From contig NZ_JAAQTO010000005.1 of NCBI RefSeq assembly GCF_011742165.1, positions 41,839-105,838 of the forward strand: DNA of 64,000 nt, in the 5' to 3' direction. How positions within the stretch are numbered: position 1 is the first letter of the stretch; each line of letters opens with the position of its first letter. The stretch comes from Billgrantia bachuensis. GTDB lineage: Bacteria > Pseudomonadota > Gammaproteobacteria > Pseudomonadales > Halomonadaceae. A model generated the notes under the pieces. That model was given only the letters and a program-made list of their open reading frames with translations. It had not been told where the DNA came from and searched no databases. The translations under genes were made by a program, and so were the position numbers. Of this stretch, positions 45,538-54,490 are shown in pieces.

Positions 45538-47802
45538 TCATGGGCCTGCCCTATCAGAATCTGGTTCAGTTACGTTCCCTTCAGCGGGGAGTAAGAGGGT
45601 TTCCACAAAGTGTCTCCTGCACATGAATCGGTACAGTTCCGCCTCGGGTATTGGACGCGAAATCAGGTATCCTTGGGCTGTATCGCATCCCATTTTTGCT
45701 AGCGCCTGTAGTGTTGCTTCATCTTCGACCCCCTCCGCCGTCACCCGAAGCCCCATCTTATGGGCGAGGTTGATTGTAGAAGCGATGATGGCCCTATCTT
45801 TCTCACTCTCCATCATATTGGCGATAAAACTACGATCCAGCTTCACTTCATCAACAGAAAACTTGCTGAGGTAAGATAAAGAAGCGTAACCAGTTCCAAA
45901 GTCATCTATTGCACAGCTAATGTTAGCTTCATGAAGTTCACTAACCACCTTCTGAGCATGATCATGATCTTGAATGACGCCTGTTTCTGTTATTTCAAGG
46001 CAAAGTCCCTGCGGGTACCAGAACTGTTTCAATGATAGAATGTAGTCTACTAGCGTGTATCCCTCAGCCAAGTCTCGAGCCGAAACGTTAACGCTAATAC
46101 TAAAGTCAGGGTCATGAGAACGGCATCGTTCAATTTGAGCCACCGACTCTTTAAGAACCCAATAAGTCAACTGTTTAATCAACCCCGTCTCTTCCAAGAG
46201 TCCAATAAAATGACCAGGAGGCACAAAGCCTAAAGTCGGGTGCTGCCAACGAACCAGCGCTTCCGCTTCCTTTATGTATCCGCTCGTCAAGTCAAGCTTA
46301 GGTTGGTACAATAAATACATATCGCGGGTGCCAAACCGACGAAAATCTTCTACGAGGATGAGGTCATTAGGATCAGGTTCAAGGCCGCCAGTGTAAACAC
46401 GCCATGCTTCAGAAGCTTTCGTTGCTGCTGAGTAAGCGGTCATGGCACGTCTAACTAACTCCTCCGCCTCAGATTGGCTCTTATGACCGACTTCAGCGCG
46501 ACCCTCGCTAATTCCCATAACCACGTTTGCGCTTATATTTAACTTCCCTATTTCAAGGGACTCACTAACGAATACCACAATGTCTTCGTGTGACATTTCA
46601 TGTTTTCTTACGATAGCGAATACACCTGAGCCAAAATGGCTAATCTGTGCAAACCCCAGGGATTCCAAGCGGCTAGAAAACTCTTGCAACAACAACTCAT
46701 GGCCGAAATGATAGCCGAACAAGCTGGTTAACTGTTCAAGATTGAGCAATCGAAGGAGGATGACAGTAGGTGCCAGCTCGCTTCGTTCTTCCAGCAATCG
46801 ACCCAAGTTATCGATGAATGCCGCTCGGCTGGGTAAACCTGTGACCTCATCATAATCTGCTTTGTAGCGCAGTTCCTTCTCAAGCTCCCTTTTGGCTGTA
46901 AGCTCCTCGTAAAGTCGACGTGTACGGAAGCGCACCAAACGCTTTAAGTACCAAGAGAGAGAAAATCCAAGAAGAGTGGCAAAAGATAGCGGCAAAAGTA
47001 ACCAGTAGAAATAGCGAAGCCAATCAGACATGCGGTGCTTATGCCATTCTAGCTCTGGTATCCATTCATGATAAATATCGTGGTACGTGCCTTCCGCCTG
47101 AATCAATGCTAGATTAGTGTTTAACCAACTCAACATTTCATCGTTGCCCTTTCGTACACCGAACACATATGGTTGTGGCCAGAAAGGGGCGCTTGTTTGT
47201 TCTACTTGAGTCTCGGCGGCATGCCTGCGCGAAGTGTTAACCACTTCCACGCAGGCATCTGCTTCTTGTTCATTGACAGCGACCAAGCAGTCTCGCTCCG
47301 TTTCAACCTCTACCAGAATGAAATCATGTTGTTCTTCCTCAAGCCGAGTTGCTGCATAACTGCCTCGTACTACAGCAACCCGCCCCCCCACTAACTCATT
47401 TAACGTCCTATAACTCTTGTTATTTAATGAAAATATCCCATGCGACAAATAATAAAAGGGCTCCGTAAAATCGAAATCTTCTTTACGCCCCTCCGAGGCT
47501 AGCAAAGGTATAACATCTGCCTGCCCCAGCCTGACAGACTCAATGGCTTCCTCCCATGCCATTAACCTATGCTCGGCGACCCTATTACCTTGTTGAGCCA
47601 AGCTATCCTGAAGATCTATAACAAATCCCTTGGCTTGGCCATCTTGGGGAACCCACTGGAACGGACGATAGGTTGCTGAGCCTACAAAAACAACCTTTGC
47701 CGGCTCTGATGTTTCTACTTGGCCATGTGAGGCGCTAGTGGTAACCCCTATAATCGTAAGCCCCACAGCCCAGAACCATACTTTTATTAACTTAATTCTC
47801 AT
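45538..47802 (-). CDS. Transmembrane GGDEF-EAL phosphodiesterase with solute-binding sensor
   Basis: 754 residues. Signal peptide, then a periplasmic extracellular-solute-binding-type (SBP_bac_3) domain, about 35-255 (VVFVGSATYRPFQWV, FDFTEPFYYLSHGIF). A membrane helix follows (about 270-290), then a GGDEF-like domain whose site reads FGSGVF, so cyclase activity is lost. The EAL domain (about 490-735) has every key motif intact: EALVRW, NVSARDL, LEITETG, IDDFGTGYASLSYL, KLDRSF, AEGVE. It should hydrolyse c-di-GMP when its sensor, which resembles amino-acid binding proteins, is engaged. AT-richer than the core genes, like the island chemoreceptor. Confidence 0.9.
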   Translation of the reverse strand: MRIKLIKVWFWAVGLTIIGVTTSASHGQVETSEPAKVVFVGSATYRPFQWVPQDGQAKGFVIDLQDSLAQQGNRVAEHRLMAWEEAIESVRLGQADVIPLLASEGRKEDFDFTEPFYYLSHGIFSLNNKSYRTLNELVGGRVAVVRGSYAATRLEEEQHDFILVEVETERDCLVAVNEQEADACVEVVNTSRRHAAETQVEQTSAPFWPQPYVFGVRKGNDEMLSWLNTNLALIQAEGTYHDIYHEWIPELEWHKHRMSDWLRYFYWLLLPLSFATLLGFSLSWYLKRLVRFRTRRLYEELTAKRELEKELRYKADYDEVTGLPSRAAFIDNLGRLLEERSELAPTVILLRLLNLEQLTSLFGYHFGHELLLQEFSSRLESLGFAQISHFGSGVFAIVRKHEMSHEDIVVFVSESLEIGKLNISANVVMGISEGRAEVGHKSQSEAEELVRRAMTAYSAATKASEAWRVYTGGLEPDPNDLILVEDFRRFGTRDMYLLYQPKLDLTSGYIKEAEALVRWQHPTLGFVPPGHFIGLLEETGLIKQLTYWVLKESVAQIERCRSHDPDFSISVNVSARDLAEGYTLVDYILSLKQFWYPQGLCLEITETGVIQDHDHAQKVVSELHEANISCAIDDFGTGYASLSYLSKFSVDEVKLDRSFIANMMESEKDRAIIASTINLAHKMGLRVTAEGVEDEATLQALAKMGCDTAQGYLISRPIPEAELYRFMCRRHFVETLLLPAEGNVTEPDSDRAGP

Positions 47803-48007
47803 ACGTCCACTATCTCGCGAGGCCCATTACATCCTGTGTCTTGTCCTATCTCGACCCATGCTCAACACCTGCAGCGTTAAATTATCGTTTTACTAGTTCA
47901 AGCACGCCTAACCCAAGTATCTCATGCCATCTAAGCTTTAGGCATAGCATATTTTATTAAGAAGCCTAACCACAAATCTTGTGTTCTGGTTGCGGCTACG
48001 AGGAGTC

Positions 48008-48172
48008 TCAAAAGCGGCATGGCTTGAAGGCCCTAACCCTGTGCGGCTGGCGCATTTCTACCAATCGCCCAGGTCGCCGGCTGTCCTCGACCTGCTCAAA
48101 ACAGTCAACAGCAAAGCTGGACACGCTGAAGCCCAGCTGGCGTCCATAATGCTCGACGTTGGCGGCAATCAT
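48008..48172 (-). pseudogene. Possible gene fragment, family not recognised
   Basis: An open frame of 54 codons from an ATG at 48172: MIAANVEHYGRQLGFSVSSF, then AVDCFEQVEDSRRPGR. It has the composition of a folded protein and no ribosome site. It may be a truncated island gene; there is no function to propose and it may be chance. Confidence 0.25.
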
Positions 48173-48207
48173 GTCATAGCTCGCGCCCTACGCCCTGCAC
48201 CCGTCGA

Positions 48208-48390
48208 TTGCTTGCGCGCCTGGATGTGAGGCAGAAGCCGACGTTCCACGAATCCGCTCGCTCGGCTCCGAGCTGTTCGAGCCACGCAGACGAAGCGATG
48301 ACAAAACATTACCTGGATGGTCACGGCATCCGCTGGCAGGAAGCGAAGGGCCCAGGAAAAGGCATGAACGCCCTTCTTGGAGCGTCCTAA
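48208..48390 (+). pseudogene. C-terminal relic of a tyrosine-type phage integrase
   Basis: Reads KPTFHE, then in the +1 frame IRSLGSELFE, then back in frame SHADEAMTKHYLDGHGIRWQ. These are the catalytic HxxR box and the Tyr nucleophile box (MTKHY) of lambda-type integrases. A one-base loss and a deletion of roughly a dozen codons between the boxes inactivate it; the N-terminal two-thirds are gone. It points toward the 3' end of tRNA-Ala 99 nt away, the expected position of an integrase beside its attachment site. Confidence 0.72.
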
Positions 48391-48437
48391 AATGGCTAGT
48401 AATGGAGTGGAGGTTTACGGGAATTTTACGGGCACGC

Positions 48438-48470
48438 GAAAAAGCCGCCTGGCGCGATGCGCCAAGCGGC
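48438..48470 (-). terminator. Terminator of tRNA-Ala
   Basis: GCCGC, mismatch, TGGCGC, GAT loop, GCGCCA, mismatch, GCGGC, followed on the minus strand by TTTTT. It lies 18 nt after the CCA end of the tRNA. Confidence 0.85.
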
Positions 48471-48488
48471 TGATTCTTCAAAACTTGT

Positions 48489-48564
48489 TGGTGGAGCCTA
48501 GCGGGATCGAACCGCTGACCTCAACACTGCCAGTGTTGCGCTCTCCCAGCTGAGCTAAGGCCCC
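48489..48564 (-). tRNA. tRNA-Ala (anticodon GGC)
   Basis: 76 nt including an encoded CCA. GGGGCCT acceptor pairs with AGGCTCC, D arm TTAGCTCAGCTGGGAGAGC, anticodon arm CAACA-CTGGCAG-TGTTG giving GGC, T arm GCGGTTCGATCCCGC. It is the intact member of the pair whose 3' copy lies at 42740-42790, so it is the insertion site of the island. Confidence 0.97.
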
Positions 48565-48594
48565 ACACGTTCTCGACCTGCGAGAACGAGGCGT

Positions 48595-48623
48595 ATCTTA
48601 CCCATCGCGGCCGAGTCCGTCAA
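48595..48623 (-). promoter_or_regulatory. Sigma-70 promoter of tRNA-Ala
   Basis: Minus strand TTGACG, 17-nt spacer, TAAGAT, about 30 nt upstream of the tRNA 5' end. Between them lies a CGTTCTCG/CGAGAACG hairpin (48568-48588) in the precursor leader. Confidence 0.75.
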
Positions 48624-48822
48624 TAGTCCGCACGAGAACATACTCTTCGTTGATAGAAAGCGGGGATTGGGATGCTCGTTCAATTTCCCTTGCCTCATGA
48701 GTATGGCAAGCTTGCAACTGAATGCCGAAGGCTCGGTGTTCAGAGCCTAGCCCGAGTTCAAGCTCCGCCGCGACTGCCTGTTCGTCGCCGCCAGCTATCC
48801 GCAATGACGAGGAATGTCAGTC

Positions 48823-49470
48823 TTGATCAAGGTGCTCATTGTCGATGACCATCATCTGGTTCGCACCAGTCTCGCTCGCTTGCTCGAGAATGAAGAGGAT
48901 ATAAATGTGGTGGGCGAAGCCGCCAGCGGCGAGGAAGCCATTACCCTTTGTCGCGAGCTGGAGCCGGATGTCATTCTGATGGACCTGCGCATGCCAGGTA
49001 TCGGCGGTCTTGAAGCGACTCGCAAGATCATGCGCAACAATGCCGATGTGCGTATTCTGGCCCTTACCGGTTTCATGGAAGACAATTTCGCTCAGCGCAT
49101 GCTCGATGCCGGTGCCGGCGGCTTCATCAGCAAGGACACCCAGGTACCGGACATGGTCGATGCCATCCGCAGCGTCTTTGCCGGGCATCGCTACATCAGC
49201 CCCGACATCGCCCAGCGCCTGGTCCTCTCGCGTTTCGACTCGGAGGAGAACCCGTTCGACAAGCTCTCGCAGCGCGAGCTGCAAGTGGCCATGATGATCG
49301 TCAACTGCCAGCGGGTCTCGGAAATCTCCGATCGGTTGTTCCTCAGCCCCAAGACCGTCAACACCTATCGCTACCGGATTTTCGAGAAGCTCGGTGTCGA
49401 AACCGACGTGGAACTCACCCACCTGGGACTGAAGCACGGCCTCATCGAAGGATTCGACTCCGCCAACTGA
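48823..49470 (+). CDS. gacA: Response regulator of the GacA/UvrY family
   Basis: About 215 residues. Receiver domain with IVDDHHLVRTS (acidic pocket), phospho-acceptor Asp in PDVILMDLRMPG, and Lys in GFISKDT; then a LuxR-type helix-turn-helix with LSQRELQVAMMIVNCQRVSE and SPKTVNTYRYRIFEKLG. In gammaproteobacteria it responds to BarA/GacS and drives CsrB/RsmY-type small RNAs. The GAGGA site ends directly at the ATG at 48814 but is 9 nt from the TTG at 48823, and MIKVLIVDDHH matches the family opening, so the TTG start is favoured. The conserved gacA-uvrC pairing supports the identity. Confidence 0.93.
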   Translation: MIKVLIVDDHHLVRTSLARLLENEEDINVVGEAASGEEAITLCRELEPDVILMDLRMPGIGGLEATRKIMRNNADVRILALTGFMEDNFAQRMLDAGAGGFISKDTQVPDMVDAIRSVFAGHRYISPDIAQRLVLSRFDSEENPFDKLSQRELQVAMMIVNCQRVSEISDRLFLSPKTVNTYRYRIFEKLGVETDVELTHLGLKHGLIEGFDSAN

Positions 49471-49499
49471 AGGCACGCTTCTGGTAATCTATTGCTTCC

Positions 49500-51335
49500 A
49501 TGCAAGACAGCCAGAGCGCCATGACCTTCGACCCGAGGCAGTTCCTTGCCAACCTCACGCAAGCCCCCGGCATTTACCGGATGCTGGATGAGCGTGGCGA
49601 CACCCTCTATGTAGGCAAGGCCAAGCGACTGAAGGCTCGCCTGGCCAGCTACTTTCGCGGCGCGCTCAATACCAAGACTCAGGCCATGGTGTCTCGCATC
49701 GCTGACGTCCAGGTCACGGTGACGCGCAGTGAAATCGAGGCCTTGCTGCTCGAGCAGACCTTGATCAAGGAGCTCCGGCCGCCTTACAACATCCTGCTGC
49801 GCGACGACAAGTCGTACCCTTTCGTCTTCGTCAGCGATCGCCATCCCTACCCCGCGCTCGAGTACAAGCGTGCCCGCAGGCGCCACGACGATGGACGCTA
49901 CCTGGGCCCTTACCCAAGCAGCGGCGCGGTACGGGAAAGTCTCTCGCTGATGCAGAAAATCTTCCGCATACGCAACTGTGAGGACAGCGTTTTTTCACAT
50001 CGCACGCGCCCCTGCCTGCAGTACCAGATCCAACGCTGCAGCGCGCCCTGCGTGGATTACATCAGTGAAGCCGACTATCGGCGCGACCTGGAGCATGCAG
50101 TGATGTGTCTCGAAGGTCGCAGCGAGCAGGTCACTCAGGAACTGACCGAGGCCATGGAAGCCGCCAGCCGTGACTTGGCATTCGAGGACGCCGCCCGCTT
50201 GCGCGATCAGATCCAGCATTTGCGCCAGCTCCAGCACCGCCAGTTCGTCGACACCGAAGGCGGCGACGCCGATGTATTTGCCTTGGCCGAACGCGAAGGT
50301 GCGCTGTGCATCTCTGTTCTCGCGGTACGTCAAGGGCGATTGCTGGGAGCTCGCCACCACACGCCTGACAACGGCTTGGGCCTGGCAGCCTCGGAGCTGC
50401 TGGGAGAGTTCGTCAGCCAATACTATCTTGGTCAGGGTCGCGAGATTCCTCGTGAAGTGATCAGCAGCCTGCCGCTCCCCGACGACGATATTCTGGAAAG
50501 CGCTTTGAGTAGCCGTGCCGAGCGGCGCGTACGTGTAACCCACAAGGTCCGCGGCCACCGCAGCCAGTGGCTCGAACTGGCACGCACCAACGCCGAGCAG
50601 CAGTTGGCCAGTCGTCTTGCCAGCCAGAACGAACTCGACCGCCGCTTCGATTCGCTGCAGAAAGCCCTGGCGCTCGAGACGACCATCGAGCGGCTCGAAT
50701 GCTTCGACATCAGCCATAGCCATGGCGAGGCGACAGTAGCCTCGTGCGTGGTATTCGACCGCAATGGGCCGCGAAAATCGGACTACCGGCGCTTCAATAT
50801 CGAAGGCGTGACTGCCGGCGACGACTATGCCGCCATGCGCCAGGCTCTAAGCCGGCGCTTTCGTCGCCTCGCCGAAGGCGAAGGAGCCACTCCGGACATT
50901 TTGCTGCTGGATGGCGGCAAGGGGCAGCTCAACCTGGCACGCGAGGTCCTGGGCGAACTGGAGCTCGGCCACATCCGTCTGCTTGGCGTGGCCAAGGGCA
51001 CCACACGCAAGGCCGGTCTCGAAACGCTTTTCATCGAAACCGTCGATCGCACCCTCGACCTGCCGACGGCATCGCCGGCCCTGCACCTCATCCAGCACGT
51101 GCGGGACGAAGCCCACCGCTTTGCCATCACCGGACACCGCAACCGTCGCGACAAGGCCCGCCGCAGCTCGGCACTGGAAGATATCGAAGGTATCGGCCCC
51201 AAGCGCCGTCGTGAACTGCTGCGCTTTTTCGGCGGGCTCCAGGGTGTCAAGCAGGCAAGCCGCGAAGAGCTTGCCCGTGTGCCCGGCATCAGTGCCACTC
51301 TGGCAGAGACGATTCATCGCTCCCTGCATGGATGA
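49500..51335 (+). CDS. uvrC: Excinuclease ABC subunit C
   Basis: 611 residues, the usual length. GIY-YIG nuclease domain (APGIYRMLDERGDTLYVGKA), UVR motif around 205-240 (AARLRDQIQHLRQLQ), RNase H-like nuclease centre (ECFDISHSHGEATVASCVVF, LLLDGGKGQLNLA), and C-terminal helix-hairpin-helix (LEDIEGIGPKRRRELLRFFG). Makes both incisions in nucleotide excision repair. The ATG at 49500 has no clear ribosome site; the ATG 7 codons later is possible. Confidence 0.98.
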   Translation: MQDSQSAMTFDPRQFLANLTQAPGIYRMLDERGDTLYVGKAKRLKARLASYFRGALNTKTQAMVSRIADVQVTVTRSEIEALLLEQTLIKELRPPYNILLRDDKSYPFVFVSDRHPYPALEYKRARRRHDDGRYLGPYPSSGAVRESLSLMQKIFRIRNCEDSVFSHRTRPCLQYQIQRCSAPCVDYISEADYRRDLEHAVMCLEGRSEQVTQELTEAMEAASRDLAFEDAARLRDQIQHLRQLQHRQFVDTEGGDADVFALAEREGALCISVLAVRQGRLLGARHHTPDNGLGLAASELLGEFVSQYYLGQGREIPREVISSLPLPDDDILESALSSRAERRVRVTHKVRGHRSQWLELARTNAEQQLASRLASQNELDRRFDSLQKALALETTIERLECFDISHSHGEATVASCVVFDRNGPRKSDYRRFNIEGVTAGDDYAAMRQALSRRFRRLAEGEGATPDILLLDGGKGQLNLAREVLGELELGHIRLLGVAKGTTRKAGLETLFIETVDRTLDLPTASPALHLIQHVRDEAHRFAITGHRNRRDKARRSSALEDIEGIGPKRRRELLRFFGGLQGVKQASREELARVPGISATLAETIHRSLHG

Positions 51336-51404
51336 TAACGTCCGGTACAGATAGAATGGGGTCCACTTAGGCTTTTCCGATCCAAGGCAAGGACCCCCCG
51401 TCAC

Positions 51405-51953
51405 ATGAACATCCCCAACATCCTGACGCTGGCTAGAATCGCCTTTATCCCGCTGCTGGTGGTGTTCTTCTATCTCCCTTATGCCTGGAGCATGCCGATA
51501 GCGGCCGGCCTCTTCGCACTGGCCTCTGTCACCGACTGGCTCGATGGCTACCTGGCACGGCGCTGGAACCAGTCCACGCCTTTCGGTGCCTTTCTCGACC
51601 CGGTGGCGGACAAACTGATGGTGGCCGTGGCCCTGGCTCTGCTCATCGAGCGTTTTGACAGCATCTGGCTGACCCTGCCGGCCCTGGTAATCATCGGACG
51701 CGAAATCGTGATCTCGGCGCTACGCGAATGGATGGCCGAGATGGGCAAGCGAGGCAGCGTAGCCGTCTCCTGGTTGGGCAAGGTGAAGACCACCCTGCAG
51801 ATGGTCGCCCTGCTGCTGCTGCTGGCTTTTACCCCAGGCACGCAGCTTTCACTGGTAGGCGTAGCCACCCTACACGTCGCTGCCATCATGACACTCTGGT
51901 CAATGTATATGTACTTGCGCGCCGCCTGGCCCCACCTGTCTCGCGCGATGTAG
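51405..51953 (+). CDS. pgsA: CDP-diacylglycerol-glycerol-3-phosphate 3-phosphatidyltransferase
   Basis: 182 residues, an integral membrane protein. CDP-alcohol phosphotransferase motif D-G-x2-A-R-x8-G-x3-D-x3-D seen as [20 protein letters not shown] followed by LDPVADKL. Makes phosphatidylglycerol phosphate. AAGGA lies upstream of the ATG. The order uvrC-pgsA-tRNA-Gly is conserved in many gammaproteobacteria. Confidence 0.97.
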   Translation: MNIPNILTLARIAFIPLLVVFFYLPYAWSMPIAAGLFALASVTDWLDGYLARRWNQSTPFGAFLDPVADKLMVAVALALLIERFDSIWLTLPALVIIGREIVISALREWMAEMGKRGSVAVSWLGKVKTTLQMVALLLLLAFTPGTQLSLVGVATLHVAAIMTLWSMYMYLRAAWPHLSRAM

Positions 51954-51980
51954 ATGCATGCTCCTGATGCCATCAAGTGA

Positions 51981-52008
51981 TTGACATTAACGAGCTTATC
52001 CGTATAAT
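51981..52008 (+). promoter_or_regulatory. Sigma-70 promoter of the tRNA-Gly-Cys-Leu cluster
   Basis: TTGACA, 16-nt spacer, TATAAT, both hexamers perfect, 15 nt before the tRNA-Gly 5' end. Confidence 0.9.
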
Positions 52009-52023
52009 TCGCACTCGAGTCGA

Positions 52024-52098
52024 GCGGGAATAGCTCAGTGGTAGAGCATCGCCTTGCCAAGGCGAGGGTCGGGAGTTCGAATCTCCTTTCCCGCTCCA
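52024..52098 (+). tRNA. tRNA-Gly (anticodon GCC)
   Basis: 75 nt with encoded CCA. GCGGGAA/TTCCCGC acceptor stem; anticodon loop TTGCCAA within CGCC..GGCG; T arm GGGAGTTCGAATCTCC. Confidence 0.97.
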
Positions 52099-52197
52099 AA
52101 TTCTTGTGGGCCAAGCGCACAAGAGAGGCGGTACCGAGGGTCGTGAACCGGCACGCCGGGCAGATCGATCTTCTTCTCACCGCAAACGACTCAACGA

Positions 52198-52271
52198 GGC
52201 TGGATGGCAGAGTGGTCATGCAGCGGACTGCAACTCCGTGTACGCCGGTTCGATTCCGACTCCAGCCTCCA
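52198..52271 (+). tRNA. tRNA-Cys (anticodon GCA)
   Basis: 74 nt with encoded CCA. GGCTGGA/TCCAGCC acceptor stem; anticodon loop CTGCAAC; T arm GCCGGTTCGATTCCGAC. Confidence 0.96.
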
Positions 52272-52310
52272 TTTCTTGACCCCTTTCAGCTGCCTGCTCG
52301 AAACCGTGCC

Positions 52311-52397
52311 GCCCGGATGGCGAAATTGGTAGACGCAAGAGACTTAAAATCTCTCGGTGGCAACACCGTGCCGGTTCGAGCCCGGCTCCGGGCACCA
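52311..52397 (+). tRNA. tRNA-Leu (anticodon TAA)
   Basis: 87 nt with encoded CCA and the long variable arm of a class II tRNA (CGGTGGCAACACCG). GCCCGGA/TCCGGGC acceptor stem; anticodon loop CTTAAAA gives TAA. Confidence 0.96.
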
Positions 52398-52484
52398 GGC
52401 TCTTCGCTATCCCCTCGCTCCTATCCTGCCGGACACCTTTACGGCATGCTGGCTGTTGCATAGTAGGCTTCAGCGAGAACGCGC

Positions 52485-54077
52485 ATGGCTCCTAGCACCC
52501 CGACTCGTAGCGAACACGATGTATTGGTGATCGGCGGAGGCGTTGCCGGCCTGACCCTGGCCCTGCACGTCGCCGAGACACGCCGTGTCACCCTGGTGCG
52601 CCCCGCCAGCGACGATCAAGGCGCCAGCCGCTGGGCTCAGGGCGGCATTGCCGCCGTACTCTCTCCCCAGGACGACTTCGAGGCCCACGTGGCGGATACG
52701 CTGGTGGCCGGGGATGGCCTGTGCGACGAGCGGGCCGTGCGCTTCACCGTCGAACAAGGGCCCGCTGCCATCGAGTGGCTATTGTCGCTAGGCGTGCCGT
52801 TCACTCGTGATGACAGCCCAAACGCCAGCTACCCCTACCACCTGACTCGGGAAGGCGGGCATGGCGCCCGCCGCATCATCCATGCCGAAGATGCCACCGG
52901 GCGTGCCGTGCTCGATACCCTCAAGGCTCATGTCCAGGCACATCCGGCAATCACCATTCGCGACGATCTCGTCGCCATTGGCCTGCTGGCCGACGCGGAG
53001 AAACACTGTCGCGGCGCTCTCTGTCTGGATGAGCGCAGCCAGCCACTGGCACTGCAGGCCAGCGATACCGTACTGGCCACCGGCGGCGCCAGTGGCGTCT
53101 ACCGACATACCACCAGCCCACACCCGGCCAGTGGCGAAGGCATGATAATGGCCGCCGAGCTGGGAGCCGAGCTGATGAACCTGGAGTTTCAGCAGTTTCA
53201 CCCTACCTGTCTCTACGACCCGGACGGCCCGCCTTTCCTGATCAGCGAAGCGGTTAGAGGCGAAGGTGGACGGCTTTACAGCACGGACGGGCGACGCTTC
53301 ATGCTCGCACTGGACGAGCGTGCCGAACTGGCGCCACGCGATATCGTTGCCCGCGCCATCGATGCCGAGATGCAGCGCACCGACTCGCCTCATGTTTGGC
53401 TCGACGTGACCCATCTCGGCGAGGCAGCCATTCGCCATCATTTCCCCACCATCCACAGCCACTGCCTGAGCCGCGGGCTGGACATTACTCGACAGCCGAT
53501 CCCCGTCGTGCCCGCCGCCCATTACAGCTGCGGCGGGATTGCCACCGACCTCGACGGTAGTTCCAGCGTGCCGCACCTGTACGCCATCGGCGAAGTCGCC
53601 TGCACGGGGCTGCACGGCGCCAATCGCATGGCCAGCAACTCGCTGCTGGAATGCCTTGTCTACGCACGTAGCTGTGCCGCCAAGCTGGCGCTCAGCCACG
53701 CTCCAGCCATGGCGCCGCTGCCAGCAGGCGGCGTGGGCGGAAGAAAGGTGGACGCCCAGCGTATCCAGCAATGGCGCAAGGAAATGCGTGACATCATGAG
53801 CCGCCACGTGGCAATCGTTCGCCGCGACGCAGGGCTCGATGCCGCAGCAAGCGAACTGAGTGAGCTGAGTCGGGAAGTGGAAGCCGTACTCGCTAGCGCT
53901 GCGCCCAGCGCGGCGCTAGCGAGTCTATGGCATGCCGTCAGGCTGGCCCGCCTGACGGTTTTGGCGGCTCGCCAGCGTCGTGAGTCACGCGGCTTGCACT
54001 TCAATCCGGACTGCCAGCAACACCTTTCGCCTCAGCCCTCGAGACTCCATCTGGACGACCTTTCGCACCCAGCCTGA
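52485..54077 (+). CDS. nadB: L-aspartate oxidase
   Basis: 530 residues, the usual length. FAD-binding VIGGGVAGLTLALHVAE, GASRWAQGGIAAVL, substrate loop EGGHGARRIIHAEDATGRAV, SCGGIATDLDG and GANRMASNSLLECLVYARSC. Oxidises aspartate to iminoaspartate, the first step of NAD synthesis. Convergent with ygfX/sdhE; the latter family helps insert FAD into succinate dehydrogenase, a relative of NadB, but the neighbourhood may be coincidental. Confidence 0.97.
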   Translation: MAPSTPTRSEHDVLVIGGGVAGLTLALHVAETRRVTLVRPASDDQGASRWAQGGIAAVLSPQDDFEAHVADTLVAGDGLCDERAVRFTVEQGPAAIEWLLSLGVPFTRDDSPNASYPYHLTREGGHGARRIIHAEDATGRAVLDTLKAHVQAHPAITIRDDLVAIGLLADAEKHCRGALCLDERSQPLALQASDTVLATGGASGVYRHTTSPHPASGEGMIMAAELGAELMNLEFQQFHPTCLYDPDGPPFLISEAVRGEGGRLYSTDGRRFMLALDERAELAPRDIVARAIDAEMQRTDSPHVWLDVTHLGEAAIRHHFPTIHSHCLSRGLDITRQPIPVVPAAHYSCGGIATDLDGSSSVPHLYAIGEVACTGLHGANRMASNSLLECLVYARSCAAKLALSHAPAMAPLPAGGVGGRKVDAQRIQQWRKEMRDIMSRHVAIVRRDAGLDAAASELSELSREVEAVLASAAPSAALASLWHAVRLARLTVLAARQRRESRGLHFNPDCQQHLSPQPSRLHLDDLSHPA

Positions 54078-54097
54078 AAAGCCATTCGAAGCCTCGG

Positions 54098-54490
54098 TCA
54101 ACGAGCCAAGGCGCGCCGCAACTGTCGAAGCGCAGCAGGCGAAGCGCTATCGGGCCATAGCCAGGCCCGCTGATGACCGACCTCCAGCGCAATCAGCCAA
54201 GGGCCGAGATAGGCGCACCGCAGCTCGACGGGAGCGGCCTCGGTGGCCGCCGCCGGACGCCATAGCCAGTGCCAGCCGCCCCCTGCTTCCGGCAGCATTT
54301 GCAGTTCACCGCAAGCCTGCCCGTGCCAGAGCCACCAACCCAGCGGCAAGAGCCACGCCAGGGCCGGCAGCGCCAGCCAGCCGGGAGTATGAACCAACAC
54401 GACACCGCTGACTGCCAACGCCAGCAGCCACTGGCTGCCCCATGCCAGCCTAGACGGGACGATGCGGATCGTTGTCGGCGTTCTCGGCAT
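54098..54490 (-). CDS. ygfX: YgfX/CptA-family small membrane protein
   Basis: 130 residues. Opening IRIVPSRLAWGSQWLLALAV, two close membrane helices (about 20-55), then a soluble tail with CAYLGPWLIALEVGHQRAWL, WPDSASPAALRQLRRAL. YgfX partners SdhE across gammaproteobacteria and has been described as an inner-membrane toxin-like protein (CptA) acting on the cytoskeleton; that role is debated. The start at 54490 overlaps the end of sdhE by 41 nt. Confidence 0.82.
   Translation of the reverse strand: MPRTPTTIRIVPSRLAWGSQWLLALAVSGVVLVHTPGWLALPALAWLLPLGWWLWHGQACGELQMLPEAGGGWHWLWRPAAATEAAPVELRCAYLGPWLIALEVGHQRAWLWPDSASPAALRQLRRALAR

Larger units (their letters stand above)
47803..48488. other. 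Decayed island end next to tRNA-Ala
   Basis: 686 nt without an intact gene. The first 170 nt are AT-rich and show nothing. Then come two protein-like relics, one on each strand (48008-48172 and 48208-48390), and the tRNA-Ala terminator. Confidence 0.7.
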
